Below, in pieces: positions 36,859 to 45,003 of a stretch of 57,828 nt of DNA. Position numbers and translations under genes: made by a program. The first letter of the stretch is position 1. Every line of letters starts with the position of its first letter. Origin of the DNA: Pseudomonadota bacterium (GTDB lineage Bacteria > Pseudomonadota > Gammaproteobacteria > Pseudomonadales > Pseudomonadaceae); contig JAEWGL010000136.1 in assembly GCA_023388335.1 (NCBI GenBank), positions 1 through 57,828 of the forward strand. The letters are read 5' to 3'. The notes under the pieces were generated by a model that was given only the letters and a program-made list of their open reading frames with translations, did not search any database and was not told the origin of the DNA.

Positions 36859-37382
36859 TGAACGAAGACCTGATGCAACGTGGCAAGGCGATCAAGCTGG
36901 CCGTCTTCGACGTCGACGGCGTACTCACCGATGGACGCCTGTATTTCCTCGAGGATGGCAGCGAGTTCAAGACGTTCAACACCCTCGATGGCCAAGGCAT
37001 CAAGATGCTGATGGCCACGGGCGTTACCACGGCGATCATCAGTGGCCGCAAGACCCCGGTGGTCGAGCGCCGGGCGCAGAACCTGGGTATCCCCCACCTG
37101 TTCCAGGGCCGCGAGGACAAACTGGTGGTGCTGGACGGGCTTCTTGCACAACTCGATCTAAGCTATGAGCAAGTTGCCTATCTGGGCGATGACCTGCCCG
37201 ATTTGCCGGTAATCCGCCGGGTAGGGCTGGGCATGGCCGTGGCCAGTGCCGCCCCGTTCGTCCGTCAGCATGCCCATGGTGTTACCCTGGCACGCGGCGG
37301 CGAAGGCGCCGCCCGAGAGTTCTGCGAACTGATCCTGCAGGCCCAGGGCAACCTGGACGCCGCCAATGCCAATTACCTGTAG
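36858..37382 (+). CDS. kdsC: Kdo 8-phosphate phosphatase KdsC
   Basis: KdsC hydrolyses Kdo 8-phosphate to Kdo, the third step of the pathway. The 174-residue HAD enzyme has motif I FDVDGVLTDG with D18 and D20 as catalytic aspartates, motif II TAIISGR, and the C-terminal LGDDLPDLPV motif. ATG 36858 is preferred to the GTG one codon earlier. It lacks the large cap domain, as is normal for this tetrameric C0-type family. Confidence 0.96.
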   Translation: MNEDLMQRGKAIKLAVFDVDGVLTDGRLYFLEDGSEFKTFNTLDGQGIKMLMATGVTTAIISGRKTPVVERRAQNLGIPHLFQGREDKLVVLDGLLAQLDLSYEQVAYLGDDLPDLPVIRRVGLGMAVASAAPFVRQHAHGVTLARGGEGAAREFCELILQAQGNLDAANANYL

Positions 37383-37390
37383 AGCCATAC

Positions 37391-37963
37391 ATGTTCAGTA
37401 AGAAAATCCGCAGCATCGTGCTGTTCAGCGCGATAGCCGCCCTGCTGGTGGCGGTCGGCTACTGGAACATCAGCCCTGAAAGCTTTCTCGACAAGCCGGT
37501 GGCGCAGGTGGACGAGAACGCCATCGACTATTATGCGGTCAATGCCCATACCGTGCAGTTTCTGCCCGATGGCAAGCTGCAGTACGAGATGACCGCCGAC
37601 AAGGTCGAGCATCTCAAGGCCAGCGAGGTGACCCTGCTGACCACGCCCGACCTGAACATGTACCGGGGCACACCGTACCCCTGGCATGTGCAGAGCGTGC
37701 GCGCCGAGGTCAATCCGGACGGCACCGAGGTCGAGCTGATCGACTCCGTACGGGTGGCCCGTACCGACGACAAGCAGCGCGAGACCATCATTACCACTAC
37801 CCGCATGACCGTATTCCCGCAGAAGCAATATGCGCAAACCGAGCAAGCCGTTAGAATCGACGGCGCCGGTGGCACGACTACGGGCAAAGGAATGAAAGCG
37901 TACCTGAAAGACGGCAGGATGGACCTGTTGTCCAACGTAAGAGGACAGTATGAGGCTCGTTAA
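37391..37963 (+). CDS. lptC: LPS export protein LptC
   Basis: LptC is a bitopic protein that receives LPS from LptB2FG and hands it to LptA. The 190-residue product has one N-terminal membrane helix (IVLFSAIAALLVAVGYW, residues 9-25) and a periplasmic beta-jellyroll with VNAHTVQFLPDGKLQYEM. It overlaps the lptA start by 14 bp, so the two are translationally coupled. Confidence 0.93.
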   Translation: MFSKKIRSIVLFSAIAALLVAVGYWNISPESFLDKPVAQVDENAIDYYAVNAHTVQFLPDGKLQYEMTADKVEHLKASEVTLLTTPDLNMYRGTPYPWHVQSVRAEVNPDGTEVELIDSVRVARTDDKQRETIITTTRMTVFPQKQYAQTEQAVRIDGAGGTTTGKGMKAYLKDGRMDLLSNVRGQYEAR

Positions 37964-38474
37964 AACCCTCCCCTTTTTGCTCAGCCTGAGCGCAGCACTG
38001 GGAAGCGCGAGTGCCTGGGCCCTGCCGACCGACCGTGACCAGCCCATCCGCATCCAGGCCGACAACGCTCACCTGGACGACAAGCAGGGCGTCGCCACCT
38101 ATACCGGCGATGTCATTATCACCCAGGGTTCGATGAAGATCACCGGCAACACCGTGACCATCACCCGGGCCGCCAACGGCGACATCGACGTGGTCACCTC
38201 CGTGGGCAACCTGGCCTACTTCGAGCAGCAGCAGAGCACCGCCAAGCCGGACAAGATGAAGGGCTGGGCCGTGACCATCCAGTACCAGTCGCAGAAGGAG
38301 CTGGTGATCCTGACCGATCGCGCCAAGGTGGAAAACGAAGGCAACACCACCGAGGGCGAGAAGATCGTCTACAACACCCAGACCCAAGTGGCGACCGCCG
38401 GCCGCGGTGGCAACGTGACCACGCCGCGTCAGCGTATCGACATGGTGATCCAGCCGAAGAAGAAGGCCGAGTAA
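37950..38474 (+). CDS. lptA: LPS periplasmic bridge protein LptA
   Basis: LptA oligomerises as the periplasmic beta-bridge that carries LPS to LptDE in the outer membrane. The 174-residue product has a signal peptide (MRLVKTLPFLLSLSAALGSA, cleaved after the ASAWA region). The OstA-type domain shows ADNAHLDDKQGVATYTGDV followed by ITQGSMKITGNTV. It overlaps lptC and ends directly against the lptB start. Confidence 0.95.
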   Translation: MRLVKTLPFLLSLSAALGSASAWALPTDRDQPIRIQADNAHLDDKQGVATYTGDVIITQGSMKITGNTVTITRAANGDIDVVTSVGNLAYFEQQQSTAKPDKMKGWAVTIQYQSQKELVILTDRAKVENEGNTTEGEKIVYNTQTQVATAGRGGNVTTPRQRIDMVIQPKKKAE

Positions 38475-39200
38475 ATGGCGACCCTCAAAGCCCAGCACCT
38501 GGCCAAGAGCTACAAAAGCCGGCAAGTCGTGCGCGATGTCAGCCTGTCGATCGACAGTGGCCAGCTCGTCGGCCTGCTTGGCCCCAACGGCGCCGGCAAG
38601 ACCACCTGCTTCTACATGATCGTTGGCCTGGTCCAGGCCGACCAGGGGCGCGTGCTGATCGACGACCTGGACGTCAGCCACCAGCCCATGCACGGGCGCG
38701 CCCGGGCCGGCATCGGCTACCTGCCGCAGGAAGCTTCGATCTTCCGCAAGCTGTCGGTGGCTGACAACATCATGGCGATTCTCGAGACCCGCAAGGACAT
38801 CGACCGCGATGGACGTCGCAAGGAGCTGGAAAGCCTGCTGCAGGAATTCCACATCAGCCACATCCGCGACAACCTCGGCATGAGCCTGTCCGGTGGCGAG
38901 CGTCGCCGCGTGGAAATCGCACGCGCCCTGGCCACTGCACCCAAGTTCATCCTGCTCGACGAACCCTTTGCCGGTGTTGACCCGATCTCGGTCGGCGACA
39001 TCAAGCAGATCATCCATCACCTCAAGGCCAAGGGTATCGGCGTACTGATCACCGACCACAACGTCCGCGAGACCCTGGATATCTGCGAAACCGCGTATAT
39101 CGTCAACGATGGTCAGCTGATCGCCGAAGGCGACGCGCAGGCCATCCTGGCTAATGACCTGGTCAAGGAGGTCTACCTGGGTCACGAGTTCCGACTCTAG
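38475..39200 (+). CDS. lptB: LPS export ABC transporter ATPase LptB
   Basis: LptB is the ATPase of LptB2FG. The 241-residue protein has Walker A GPNGAGKT (residues 36-43), signature LSGGERRR, Walker B FILLDEPFAGVDPI and the H-loop in ITDHNVRE. It begins right after the lptA stop (TAAATG). Its permeases LptF and LptG are encoded 22 kb away at 14496-16665. rpoN follows 170 bp later with its own promoter. Confidence 0.97.
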   Translation: MATLKAQHLAKSYKSRQVVRDVSLSIDSGQLVGLLGPNGAGKTTCFYMIVGLVQADQGRVLIDDLDVSHQPMHGRARAGIGYLPQEASIFRKLSVADNIMAILETRKDIDRDGRRKELESLLQEFHISHIRDNLGMSLSGGERRRVEIARALATAPKFILLDEPFAGVDPISVGDIKQIIHHLKAKGIGVLITDHNVRETLDICETAYIVNDGQLIAEGDAQAILANDLVKEVYLGHEFRL

Positions 39201-39284
39201 CCCTGGTTGGCCGGAGCACTGGCAAGCCATCCTTGTGCGGCTTATTTGTTACAGTGCTCTAGGCAAACGCTACAATTTCAGGCA

Positions 39285-39344
39285 TATAATTTGCTTAAAA
39301 TCGGCGCTTCGGCGCCGCTGTGTAGTGGATGGCGCATGTGCGCC
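39285..39344 (+). promoter_or_regulatory. rpoN promoter region and leader hairpins
   Basis: TATAAT at 39285-39290 and TACAAT at 39271-39276 are two possible -10 elements; TTGTTA at 39246-39251 is a loose -35 for the latter. Downstream, GGCGC-TTCG-GCGCC (39303-39316) is a small hairpin with a stable UUCG loop. GGCGCA-TG-TGCGCC (39331-39344) is a second dyad. Both lie in the likely rpoN leader. Exact start sites are unknown. Confidence 0.5.
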
Positions 39345-39370
39345 GGCGAATAAGGTGTAAAGCCCCTGCC

Positions 39371-40864
39371 ATGAAACCATCGCTCGTCCTAAAAATGGGC
39401 CAGCAACTGACGATGACCCCGCAGTTGCAACAGGCCATTCGTCTGCTCCAGCTTTCTACCCTGGACCTTCAGCAGGAAATCCAGGAAGCGCTGGAATCCA
39501 ACCCGATGCTCGAACGCCAGGAAGACGGCGAAGATTTCGACAACAGCGACCCGATGGCGGACAGCGCCGAGAGCAAGCCGACCATCGAAGTGCAGGACAG
39601 CAGCTTCCAGGAAAGCGCCCCCAACGCCGAAAGCCTTGATGAAGGTGAATGGAGCGAACGCATCCCCAGCGAGCTGCCGGTCGACACGGCCTGGGAAGAC
39701 ATCTACCAGACCAGTGCCAGCAGCCTGCCCAGCAGCGACGACGATGAGTGGGACTTCACCACCCGCACCTCGGTCGGCGAAAGCCTGCAGAGCCACCTGC
39801 TCTGGCAACTGAACGTGGCGCCGATGTCCGACACCGATCGGCTGATTGCCGTGACGCTGATCGACTGCATCAATGTCCAGGGTTACCTGGAAGAATCCCT
39901 GGAAGAGGTCTGCGCCTCCTTCGATCCCGAACTCGACATCGAGCTCGATGAAGTCGAAGCCGTACTGCACCGCATCCAGCAGTTCGAGCCCGCCGGCATC
40001 GGCGCACGCAACCTGGGCGAGTGCCTGCTCCTGCAACTGCGCCAGCTGCCCGCCCGCACGCCGTGGATGGCCGAGGCACAGCGACTGGTCAGCGAGTACA
40101 TCGATCTGCTCGGCAGCCGCGACTACAGCCAGCTGATGCGCCGCATGAAGCTCAAGGAAGACGAGCTGCGCCAGGTCATCGAACTGGTCCAGAGCCTCAA
40201 TCCGCGTCCCGGCTCGCAGATCGAATCCAGCGAACCGGAATACGTGGTCCCGGACGTCATCGTGCGCAAGGACAGTGATCGCTGGCTGGTGGAGCTGAAC
40301 CAGGAGGCAGTGCCGCGCCTGCGCGTCAATCCGCAATACGCAGGCTTCGTCCGCCGCGCCGACACCAGCGCTGACAACACGTTCATGCGCAACCAGCTGC
40401 AGGAAGCGCGCTGGTTCATCAAGAGCCTGCAAAGCCGCAACGAAACCCTGATGAAGGTTGCCACGCAGATCGTCGAGCACCAGCGTGGCTTCCTCGACCA
40501 CGGCGACGAAGCGATGAAGCCACTGGTGCTGCACGACATCGCCGAAGCGGTGGGCATGCACGAGTCGACCATTTCGCGGGTGACCACCCAGAAGTACATG
40601 CACACCCCCCGTGGTATTTACGAGCTGAAGTACTTTTTCTCCAGCCACGTGAGCACCGCGGAAGGCGGCGAATGCTCGTCCACAGCGATCCGGGCGATCA
40701 TCAAGAAACTGGTTGCGGCGGAAAATCAGAAAAAGCCATTGAGTGACAGCAAGATCGCTGGTTTACTGGAAGCACAAGGCATCCAGGTAGCCCGTCGCAC
40801 CGTCGCCAAGTACCGCGAGTCGCTCGGCATCGCACCGTCGAGTGAACGCAAGCGACTGATGTAG
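39371..40864 (+). CDS. rpoN: RNA polymerase sigma-54 factor
   Basis: RpoN directs RNA polymerase to -24/-12 promoters and needs AAA+ activators such as GcsR in this window. The 497-residue protein has the glutamine-rich activator-interacting region I (LKMGQQLTMTPQLQQAIRLL), an acidic region II (about 50-120), the core-binding domain and the C-terminal DNA-binding domain. The RpoN box is ARRTVAKYRE at residues 474-483. ATG 39371 is the family start. It heads the rpoN-hpf-ptsN-rapZ-ptsO cluster, with a small hairpin before hpf. Confidence 0.97.
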   Translation: MKPSLVLKMGQQLTMTPQLQQAIRLLQLSTLDLQQEIQEALESNPMLERQEDGEDFDNSDPMADSAESKPTIEVQDSSFQESAPNAESLDEGEWSERIPSELPVDTAWEDIYQTSASSLPSSDDDEWDFTTRTSVGESLQSHLLWQLNVAPMSDTDRLIAVTLIDCINVQGYLEESLEEVCASFDPELDIELDEVEAVLHRIQQFEPAGIGARNLGECLLLQLRQLPARTPWMAEAQRLVSEYIDLLGSRDYSQLMRRMKLKEDELRQVIELVQSLNPRPGSQIESSEPEYVVPDVIVRKDSDRWLVELNQEAVPRLRVNPQYAGFVRRADTSADNTFMRNQLQEARWFIKSLQSRNETLMKVATQIVEHQRGFLDHGDEAMKPLVLHDIAEAVGMHESTISRVTTQKYMHTPRGIYELKYFFSSHVSTAEGGECSSTAIRAIIKKLVAAENQKKPLSDSKIAGLLEAQGIQVARRTVAKYRESLGIAPSSERKRLM

Positions 40865-40891
40865 CCCCGGGATGTGCCACAGCAGTTCAGT

Positions 40892-40910
40892 GGCAGGTGC
40901 AATACCTGCC
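40892..40910 (+). repeat. Hairpin between rpoN and hpf
   Basis: GGCAGGT (40892-40898) and ACCTGCC (40904-40910) form a perfect 7-bp stem with a GCAAT loop, followed by TCTT. It may attenuate rpoN transcription or help process the mRNA so that hpf is expressed apart. Confidence 0.5.
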
Positions 40911-40941
40911 TCTTATGCACGGGCAACAAAGGAGAAGCTGT

Positions 40942-41250
40942 ATGCAAGTCAACATCAGTGGACACCATGTAGAAGTCACCCCTCCCCTGCGCGACTACGT
41001 CGAGCAGAAGCTGAAAAGGTTGGAGGGTCACTTCGACAAGATTACCAACGTGCAGGTCATCATGAAGGTCGAGAAGCTGCAGCAAAAGGTCGAGGCGACC
41101 CTGCAGATTCCAGGCGGTGAAGTAGTTGCCAATGCCGAGCACGAAGACATGTATGCAGCAATCGACGCCCTGACCGACAAGCTCGACCGCCAACTGAAAA
41201 AACACAAGGAAAAACAGCAGAGCCTGCTGCAAGGCGCAGCGGCACGCTGA
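40942..41250 (+). CDS. hpf: Ribosome hibernation promoting factor
   Basis: Hpf (YhbH) binds the 30S decoding site and promotes inactive 100S ribosome dimers in stationary phase. The 102-residue protein is the short type, starting MQVNISGHHVEVTPPLRDYV and containing KLQQKVEATLQI and a basic helix (ALTDKLDRQLKKHKEKQQ). ATG 40942 follows AAAGGAGAAGCTGT; an upstream in-frame extension is not supported. It lies in the usual rpoN downstream position. Confidence 0.95.
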   Translation: MQVNISGHHVEVTPPLRDYVEQKLKRLEGHFDKITNVQVIMKVEKLQQKVEATLQIPGGEVVANAEHEDMYAAIDALTDKLDRQLKKHKEKQQSLLQGAAAR

Positions 41251-41262
41251 CCTCTCTCATCC

Positions 41263-41727
41263 ATGATCCGACTTGAAACCATCCTGACCCCCGGCCGTTC
41301 CCTCGTGAACGTGCCGGGTGGCAGTAAGAAACGCGCCCTCGAAAAAGTCGCCACCCTGATCGCTGGGCAGGTGCCCGAGCTCGAGATGGAAGACGTCTTC
41401 GAGAAACTGATTGCCCGCGAAAAACTGGGCTCGACCGGTTTCGGCAACGGCATCGCCATCCCTCACTGTCGCCTGCCAGGCTGTACCGCTCCGGTCAGCG
41501 CCCTTCTCCACCTGGAAGCACCGATCGACTACGACGCCATCGATGGCGCACCGGTAGACCTGCTGTTTGTGCTACTGGTCCCGGAAGCCGCTACCGATGC
41601 CCATCTGGAACTGCTGCGCCAGATCGCCAGCATGCTTGATCGCAAGGAGGTACGCGCCCGCCTACGCTCCGCGAACAGCAGCGAGGCCCTGTATCAGGTG
41701 GTCCTGGACGCACAGAACGAGCACTGA
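41263..41727 (+). CDS. ptsN: PTS IIA-like nitrogen regulatory protein PtsN
   Basis: PtsN (EIIA-Ntr) is the last phosphocarrier of the nitrogen PTS and regulates metabolism and potassium handling by its phosphorylation state. The 154-residue EIIA fold has the phospho-histidine H68 in GIAIPHCRL. It receives phosphate from PtsO (NPr, encoded at 42605), which is charged by PtsP outside this window. It begins 12 bp after hpf and ends 2 bp before rapZ. Confidence 0.96.
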   Translation: MIRLETILTPGRSLVNVPGGSKKRALEKVATLIAGQVPELEMEDVFEKLIAREKLGSTGFGNGIAIPHCRLPGCTAPVSALLHLEAPIDYDAIDGAPVDLLFVLLVPEAATDAHLELLRQIASMLDRKEVRARLRSANSSEALYQVVLDAQNEH

Positions 41728-41729
41728 AC

Positions 41730-42584
41730 ATGCGCCTGATCATCGTCAGTGGCCGGTCCGGCTCCGGCAAGAGCACCGCCCTCGCCGTACTGGAAGATAA
41801 CGGCTTCTACTGTATCGACAATTTGCCTGCCGGGTTGCTGCCACAGTTGGCCGAAAATGCGTTGATCAATACCGAATTGCTGCAACCCAAGGTTGCCGTG
41901 TCGATCGACGCGCGCAACCTGCCCAGCCACCTGACGCGCTTCCCCGAACTCCTGGAGGAGGCCCGCAACCGCCATATCCAGTGCGACGTGTTGTATCTGG
42001 ACGCGGACGAAGACGTCCTGCTCAAGCGTTTCTCGGAAACCCGCCGTCGCCACCCTTTGACAAACGCCAATCGTTCGCTCGCCGAGGCGATCCGGGTCGA
42101 AAGCGAATTGCTCGGTCCCATTTCCGACCTTGCGGACCTGAAGATCAACACCACCAATCTGAACCTTTATCAGCTCCGTGATTCGATCAAGCTGCGCTTG
42201 CTCAATCAGCCCGAGCCCGGGACGGCGTTCCTGGTCGAGTCGTTCGGCTTCAAGCGCGGCATGCCGGTTGACGCCGACCTGGTGTTCGATGTCCGTTGCT
42301 TGCCCAATCCGTACTGGAAGCCCGAACTGCGCGACCATTCCGGCCTTGAGCAACCGGTCATCGATTACCTGGCAGCCCAACCGGATGTCGAGGACATGTA
42401 CCAGGACATTTCCACCTACCTGCTCAAATGGCTGCCGCGCTTTGCCGCGAGCAATCGCGCCTACGTCACCATTGCCATCGGCTGCACGGGCGGGCACCAT
42501 CGCTCGGTCTACCTGACCGAGCGTCTCGGCCAGTTGCTGCAGCAAACCCTGAAAAACGTCCAGGTCCGCCACCGCGACCTCTAG
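41730..42584 (+). CDS. rapZ: RNase adapter protein RapZ
   Basis: RapZ binds RNA and, in E. coli, directs RNase E to the small RNA GlmZ to tune amino-sugar synthesis. The 284-residue protein has an N-terminal P-loop GRSGSGKST (residues 8-16) and the SIDARNLP segment. The C-terminal domain carries IAIGCTGGHHRSVYL, a conserved UDP-GlcNAc-binding region. It lies between ptsN and ptsO, the usual order. The precise Pseudomonas target RNA is not known to me. Confidence 0.95.
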   Translation: MRLIIVSGRSGSGKSTALAVLEDNGFYCIDNLPAGLLPQLAENALINTELLQPKVAVSIDARNLPSHLTRFPELLEEARNRHIQCDVLYLDADEDVLLKRFSETRRRHPLTNANRSLAEAIRVESELLGPISDLADLKINTTNLNLYQLRDSIKLRLLNQPEPGTAFLVESFGFKRGMPVDADLVFDVRCLPNPYWKPELRDHSGLEQPVIDYLAAQPDVEDMYQDISTYLLKWLPRFAASNRAYVTIAIGCTGGHHRSVYLTERLGQLLQQTLKNVQVRHRDL

Positions 42585-42604
42585 CCCACAGGACCCGCAC
42601 CACG

Positions 42605-42877
42605 ATGCCCGCCAGCGAAATCACCATCATCAACAAGCTGGGGCTGCATGCCCGGGCGGCGGCAAAGTTCGTCGGCGTAGCCGGGCGCTTCCCCTGTCAG
42701 GTCAAGGTCGGCCGCGCGGCCGACAAACTGGTCGACGGCAAGAGCATCATGGCCGTCATGATGCTCGCCGCTGGCAAGGGCACCCAGGTACACCTGCATA
42801 CCGAAGGAGAGCAGGACGATGACGCGCTCAAGGCGTTGATCGAGTTGATCAACAATCGGTTCGACGAGGGCGAGTAG
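42605..42877 (+). CDS. ptsO: Phosphocarrier protein NPr
   Basis: NPr is the HPr-like carrier of the nitrogen PTS and passes phosphate to PtsN. The 90-residue protein has the active histidine H15 in NKLGLHARAA and the conserved serine in DGKSIMAVMML. ATG 42605 (MPASEITIINKLG) follows a poor ribosome site, so coupling to rapZ, 20 bp upstream, is likely. A longer in-frame frame overlapping rapZ is an artefact. Confidence 0.95.
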   Translation: MPASEITIINKLGLHARAAAKFVGVAGRFPCQVKVGRAADKLVDGKSIMAVMMLAAGKGTQVHLHTEGEQDDDALKALIELINNRFDEGE

Positions 42878-42958
42878 ACGCAATCTGCGCGGGGAGCGAC
42901 AACCAGCCTTCGTTGAAGTAACGCTCCGTTGTTCGCCTGACATGCAGACACGATTAGA

Positions 42959-42980
42959 CGAGGGTGACCGGATACCCTCG
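42959..42980. terminator. Weak hairpin between ptsO and the ZIP gene
   Basis: CGAGGGT (42959-42965) pairs with ACCCTCG (42974-42980) around an 8-nt loop. There is no T-run, so as a terminator for the two convergent operons it is weak. Confidence 0.35.
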
Positions 42981-42987
42981 CCTACCT

Positions 42988-43896
42988 TCACGACATCGCC
43001 GTGTCCATCACCATCATCAGGCAGAAACCGACACACAAGCCGAAGCTTGCGAGCCGGTGATGACCGTTGCTGCGCGATTCCGGGATGATCTCCTGGGTGA
43101 CCACCAGTAACATCGCGCCCGCCGCGCAAGCCAGGCCCAGCGGCAACAGCAGTTCGGCGATGTTGACCAGCCAGGCGCAGACCACCGCCGCCAGCGGCTC
43201 CACCAGGCCTGATGCGGCGCCGATCAGGAATGCCTTGAAGCGCGACATCCCCGCCCCTGCCAAGACCAGCGCGATCACCAGCCCCTCCGGCACATCCTGC
43301 AGGGCAATGCCCATTGCCAGGCTGTCGGCATCGGCCATGCCGCCACCCGCAGACACCCCGATGGCCATGCCTTCGGGAATGTTGTGAGCGATGATGGCAA
43401 TCACGAACATCCAGATCCGCGCGGCGATCACCGGCTGCTCGCTCGTGCCCACCAACGCCTCGGGCGAGGCCCCGCAGACCTTTAGGTCGACGAGAAACAG
43501 GCACAAGGCGCCGAACATCAGCCCGAAGCTGACCAGGCCGCCGGCGCCCCAAGGACTGAAACCGATGGACTGGGCCGCATCGAGGCCCGGGATGATCAAC
43601 GAGAACGCAGTCGCGGCCAGCATCACGCCAGCGCCGAAACCCAGCAGCGTGTCGGCCAGGGCCACCGGCATGTTGCGAATGACCAGCACCGGCACCGCGC
43701 CCAGCGCCGTGCCCAGGGCGCACAGCGCGCCGCCCTCGAGCGCGCGCAACATGCGCGGCTCGAGGTCCAGCCAGGAGATACCGCGCACTACCAGCAGCGC
43801 CGTACCTACCAACAACAGCAAAGTCCCCAAGGCCAGGCGAAACAGGCGCACGCTACTGACAGACATCACCTCCGAGCGCATGCCAGGACGACTCAC
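42988..43896 (-). CDS. ZIP-family metal transporter
   Basis: This 302-residue inner-membrane protein has about eight helices. ZIP metal-site motifs are clear: HNIPEGMAIGVSAG in helix 4 and DVPEGLVIALVLAG in helix 5. Its GTG start at 43896 overlaps the sodM stop as GTGA; ATG 43864 (MSVSSVRLFRL) is a possible alternative. As the last gene of the Fur-controlled sodM operon it plausibly supplies metal. Manganese, the SodM cofactor, is the best guess from context; zinc or iron remain possible. Confidence 0.88.
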   Translation of the reverse strand: MSRPGMRSEVMSVSSVRLFRLALGTLLLLVGTALLVVRGISWLDLEPRMLRALEGGALCALGTALGAVPVLVIRNMPVALADTLLGFGAGVMLAATAFSLIIPGLDAAQSIGFSPWGAGGLVSFGLMFGALCLFLVDLKVCGASPEALVGTSEQPVIAARIWMFVIAIIAHNIPEGMAIGVSAGGGMADADSLAMGIALQDVPEGLVIALVLAGAGMSRFKAFLIGAASGLVEPLAAVVCAWLVNIAELLLPLGLACAAGAMLLVVTQEIIPESRSNGHHRLASFGLCVGFCLMMVMDTAMS

Positions 43897-44504
43897 GCCA
43901 CGGCTTCTACATATCGACGTTCGACCTCGGCCCAGTCGATCACGTTATAGAAGGCACCGATGTATTCCGGACGGCGATTCTGGTACTTCAGGTAGTAGGC
44001 GTGTTCCCAGACGTCCAGGCCGAGGATTGGCGTGTTGCCGTTCATCAGCGGGCTGTCCTGGTTACCGCTGCTCTCAACCACCAGGGTTTTGGCCGGGGTT
44101 ACGCTCAGCCAGGCCCAACCACTGCCGAAGCGGCTCAGGGCTGCCTTGGTGAAGGCATCCTTGAAAGCCTCGAAACCACCCAGTTGCTCATCGATGGCCT
44201 TGGCCACCTGGCCTTGCGGCTCACCTGCGCCCTTGGGCGACATGACAGTCCAGAACAGGGTGTGGTTGGCATGCCCGCCACCCTGGTTGATCACCGCGCC
44301 CTGCAGTTTCTCGGGCAGTTGCTTGACGCTGGCCACCAACTTCTCCACGGGCCATTCGGCCCATTCGGTGTTCTCGATGGCGGCGTTGAGGTTGTTGATG
44401 TACGTCTGGTGGTGCTTGGTATGGTGGATCTGCATGGTCTGAGTATCGATGTGCGGCTCCAGCGCATCGTAGGCGTAGGGCAGTGCAGGCAAGGTATGTG
44501 GCAT
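43893..44504 (-). CDS. sodM: Manganese superoxide dismutase
   Basis: The enzyme dismutates superoxide to oxygen and hydrogen peroxide in the cytosol. The 203-residue sequence starts MPHTLPALPYAYDALEPHID, with ligand H27 in QIHHTKHH, then GGGHANHTLFW and the DVWEHAYYLKYQNRR segment. The GNQDSPL motif with its glutamine indicates the manganese type rather than the iron type. ATG 44504 comes 2 bp after the orfX stop with no clear ribosome site, which implies coupled translation. It replaces the iron enzyme under iron limitation. Confidence 0.93.
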   Translation of the reverse strand: MPHTLPALPYAYDALEPHIDTQTMQIHHTKHHQTYINNLNAAIENTEWAEWPVEKLVASVKQLPEKLQGAVINQGGGHANHTLFWTVMSPKGAGEPQGQVAKAIDEQLGGFEAFKDAFTKAALSRFGSGWAWLSVTPAKTLVVESSGNQDSPLMNGNTPILGLDVWEHAYYLKYQNRRPEYIGAFYNVIDWAEVERRYVEAVA

Positions 44505-44505
44505 A

Positions 44506-44964
44506 TCAATGGATTCCATAGGCGTGGTTGCGAGGGAAATCAGGTTCAATGGTCATGGCGCCGGTCTGCGGCACGTGCCGCTCGAGCAAGCACTGGGTGC
44601 GCGGGTACTGGCCGTACTCGCCGATGAAATTCAGCAGCTCGGTGTAGGTCTTGCTGCTGTGCCGCAAGGCGGCGTCACGCAATCCCTGCGGCAGGCGCGC
44701 GTCCTGGCTGGCCTGAAGCAAGCGCTGGTGCGCCGCGCACAGGTAGTCGGCACTTTCGTGGGGCTGGTTCAGACGCAGGTGCAGATCGGCCAGGTTGTGA
44801 TGGGCGATGACAAAAGCAGCCACCGCTTCGTCGACGTCATGCCAGCGCTCGAACAGCACCTGGGCCAGGGCCAGGGCCTGCAGGTAATGTTCGCGGGCGT
44901 CTACCAGCTCCCCTTGATCGAACAGGCTGTTGGCGACTTCAGTCGTGCGTTTCCAGTGCTGCAT
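44506..44964 (-). CDS. Unknown protein between fumC and sodM (orfX type)
   Basis: This 152-residue soluble protein is the counterpart of the uncharacterised gene between fumC and sodM in P. aeruginosa (PA4469 by memory). It is almost all helical and looks like a small TPR-like repeat: TEVANSLFDQGELVDAREHY, then AFVIAHHNLADLHLRLNQPH. There is no signal peptide or catalytic motif. Its late cysteine (QCLLERHVPQTG) stands alone. It is coupled to sodM by 2 bp. A chaperone or adaptor role for FumC or SodM metalation is only a guess. Confidence 0.85.
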   Translation of the reverse strand: MQHWKRTTEVANSLFDQGELVDAREHYLQALALAQVLFERWHDVDEAVAAFVIAHHNLADLHLRLNQPHESADYLCAAHQRLLQASQDARLPQGLRDAALRHSSKTYTELLNFIGEYGQYPRTQCLLERHVPQTGAMTIEPDFPRNHAYGIH

Positions 44965-45003
44965 GACGAACCTCTCTAGCGGCGGGCGCTACGGGGTGAC
45001 GGT

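Noticed and set aside
40885..40910. Sigma-54 promoter before hpf
   Set aside because: A TGGCAGG resembles a -24 element, but no GC pair occurs at the required 12-nt offset; the sequence is better explained as a hairpin arm.
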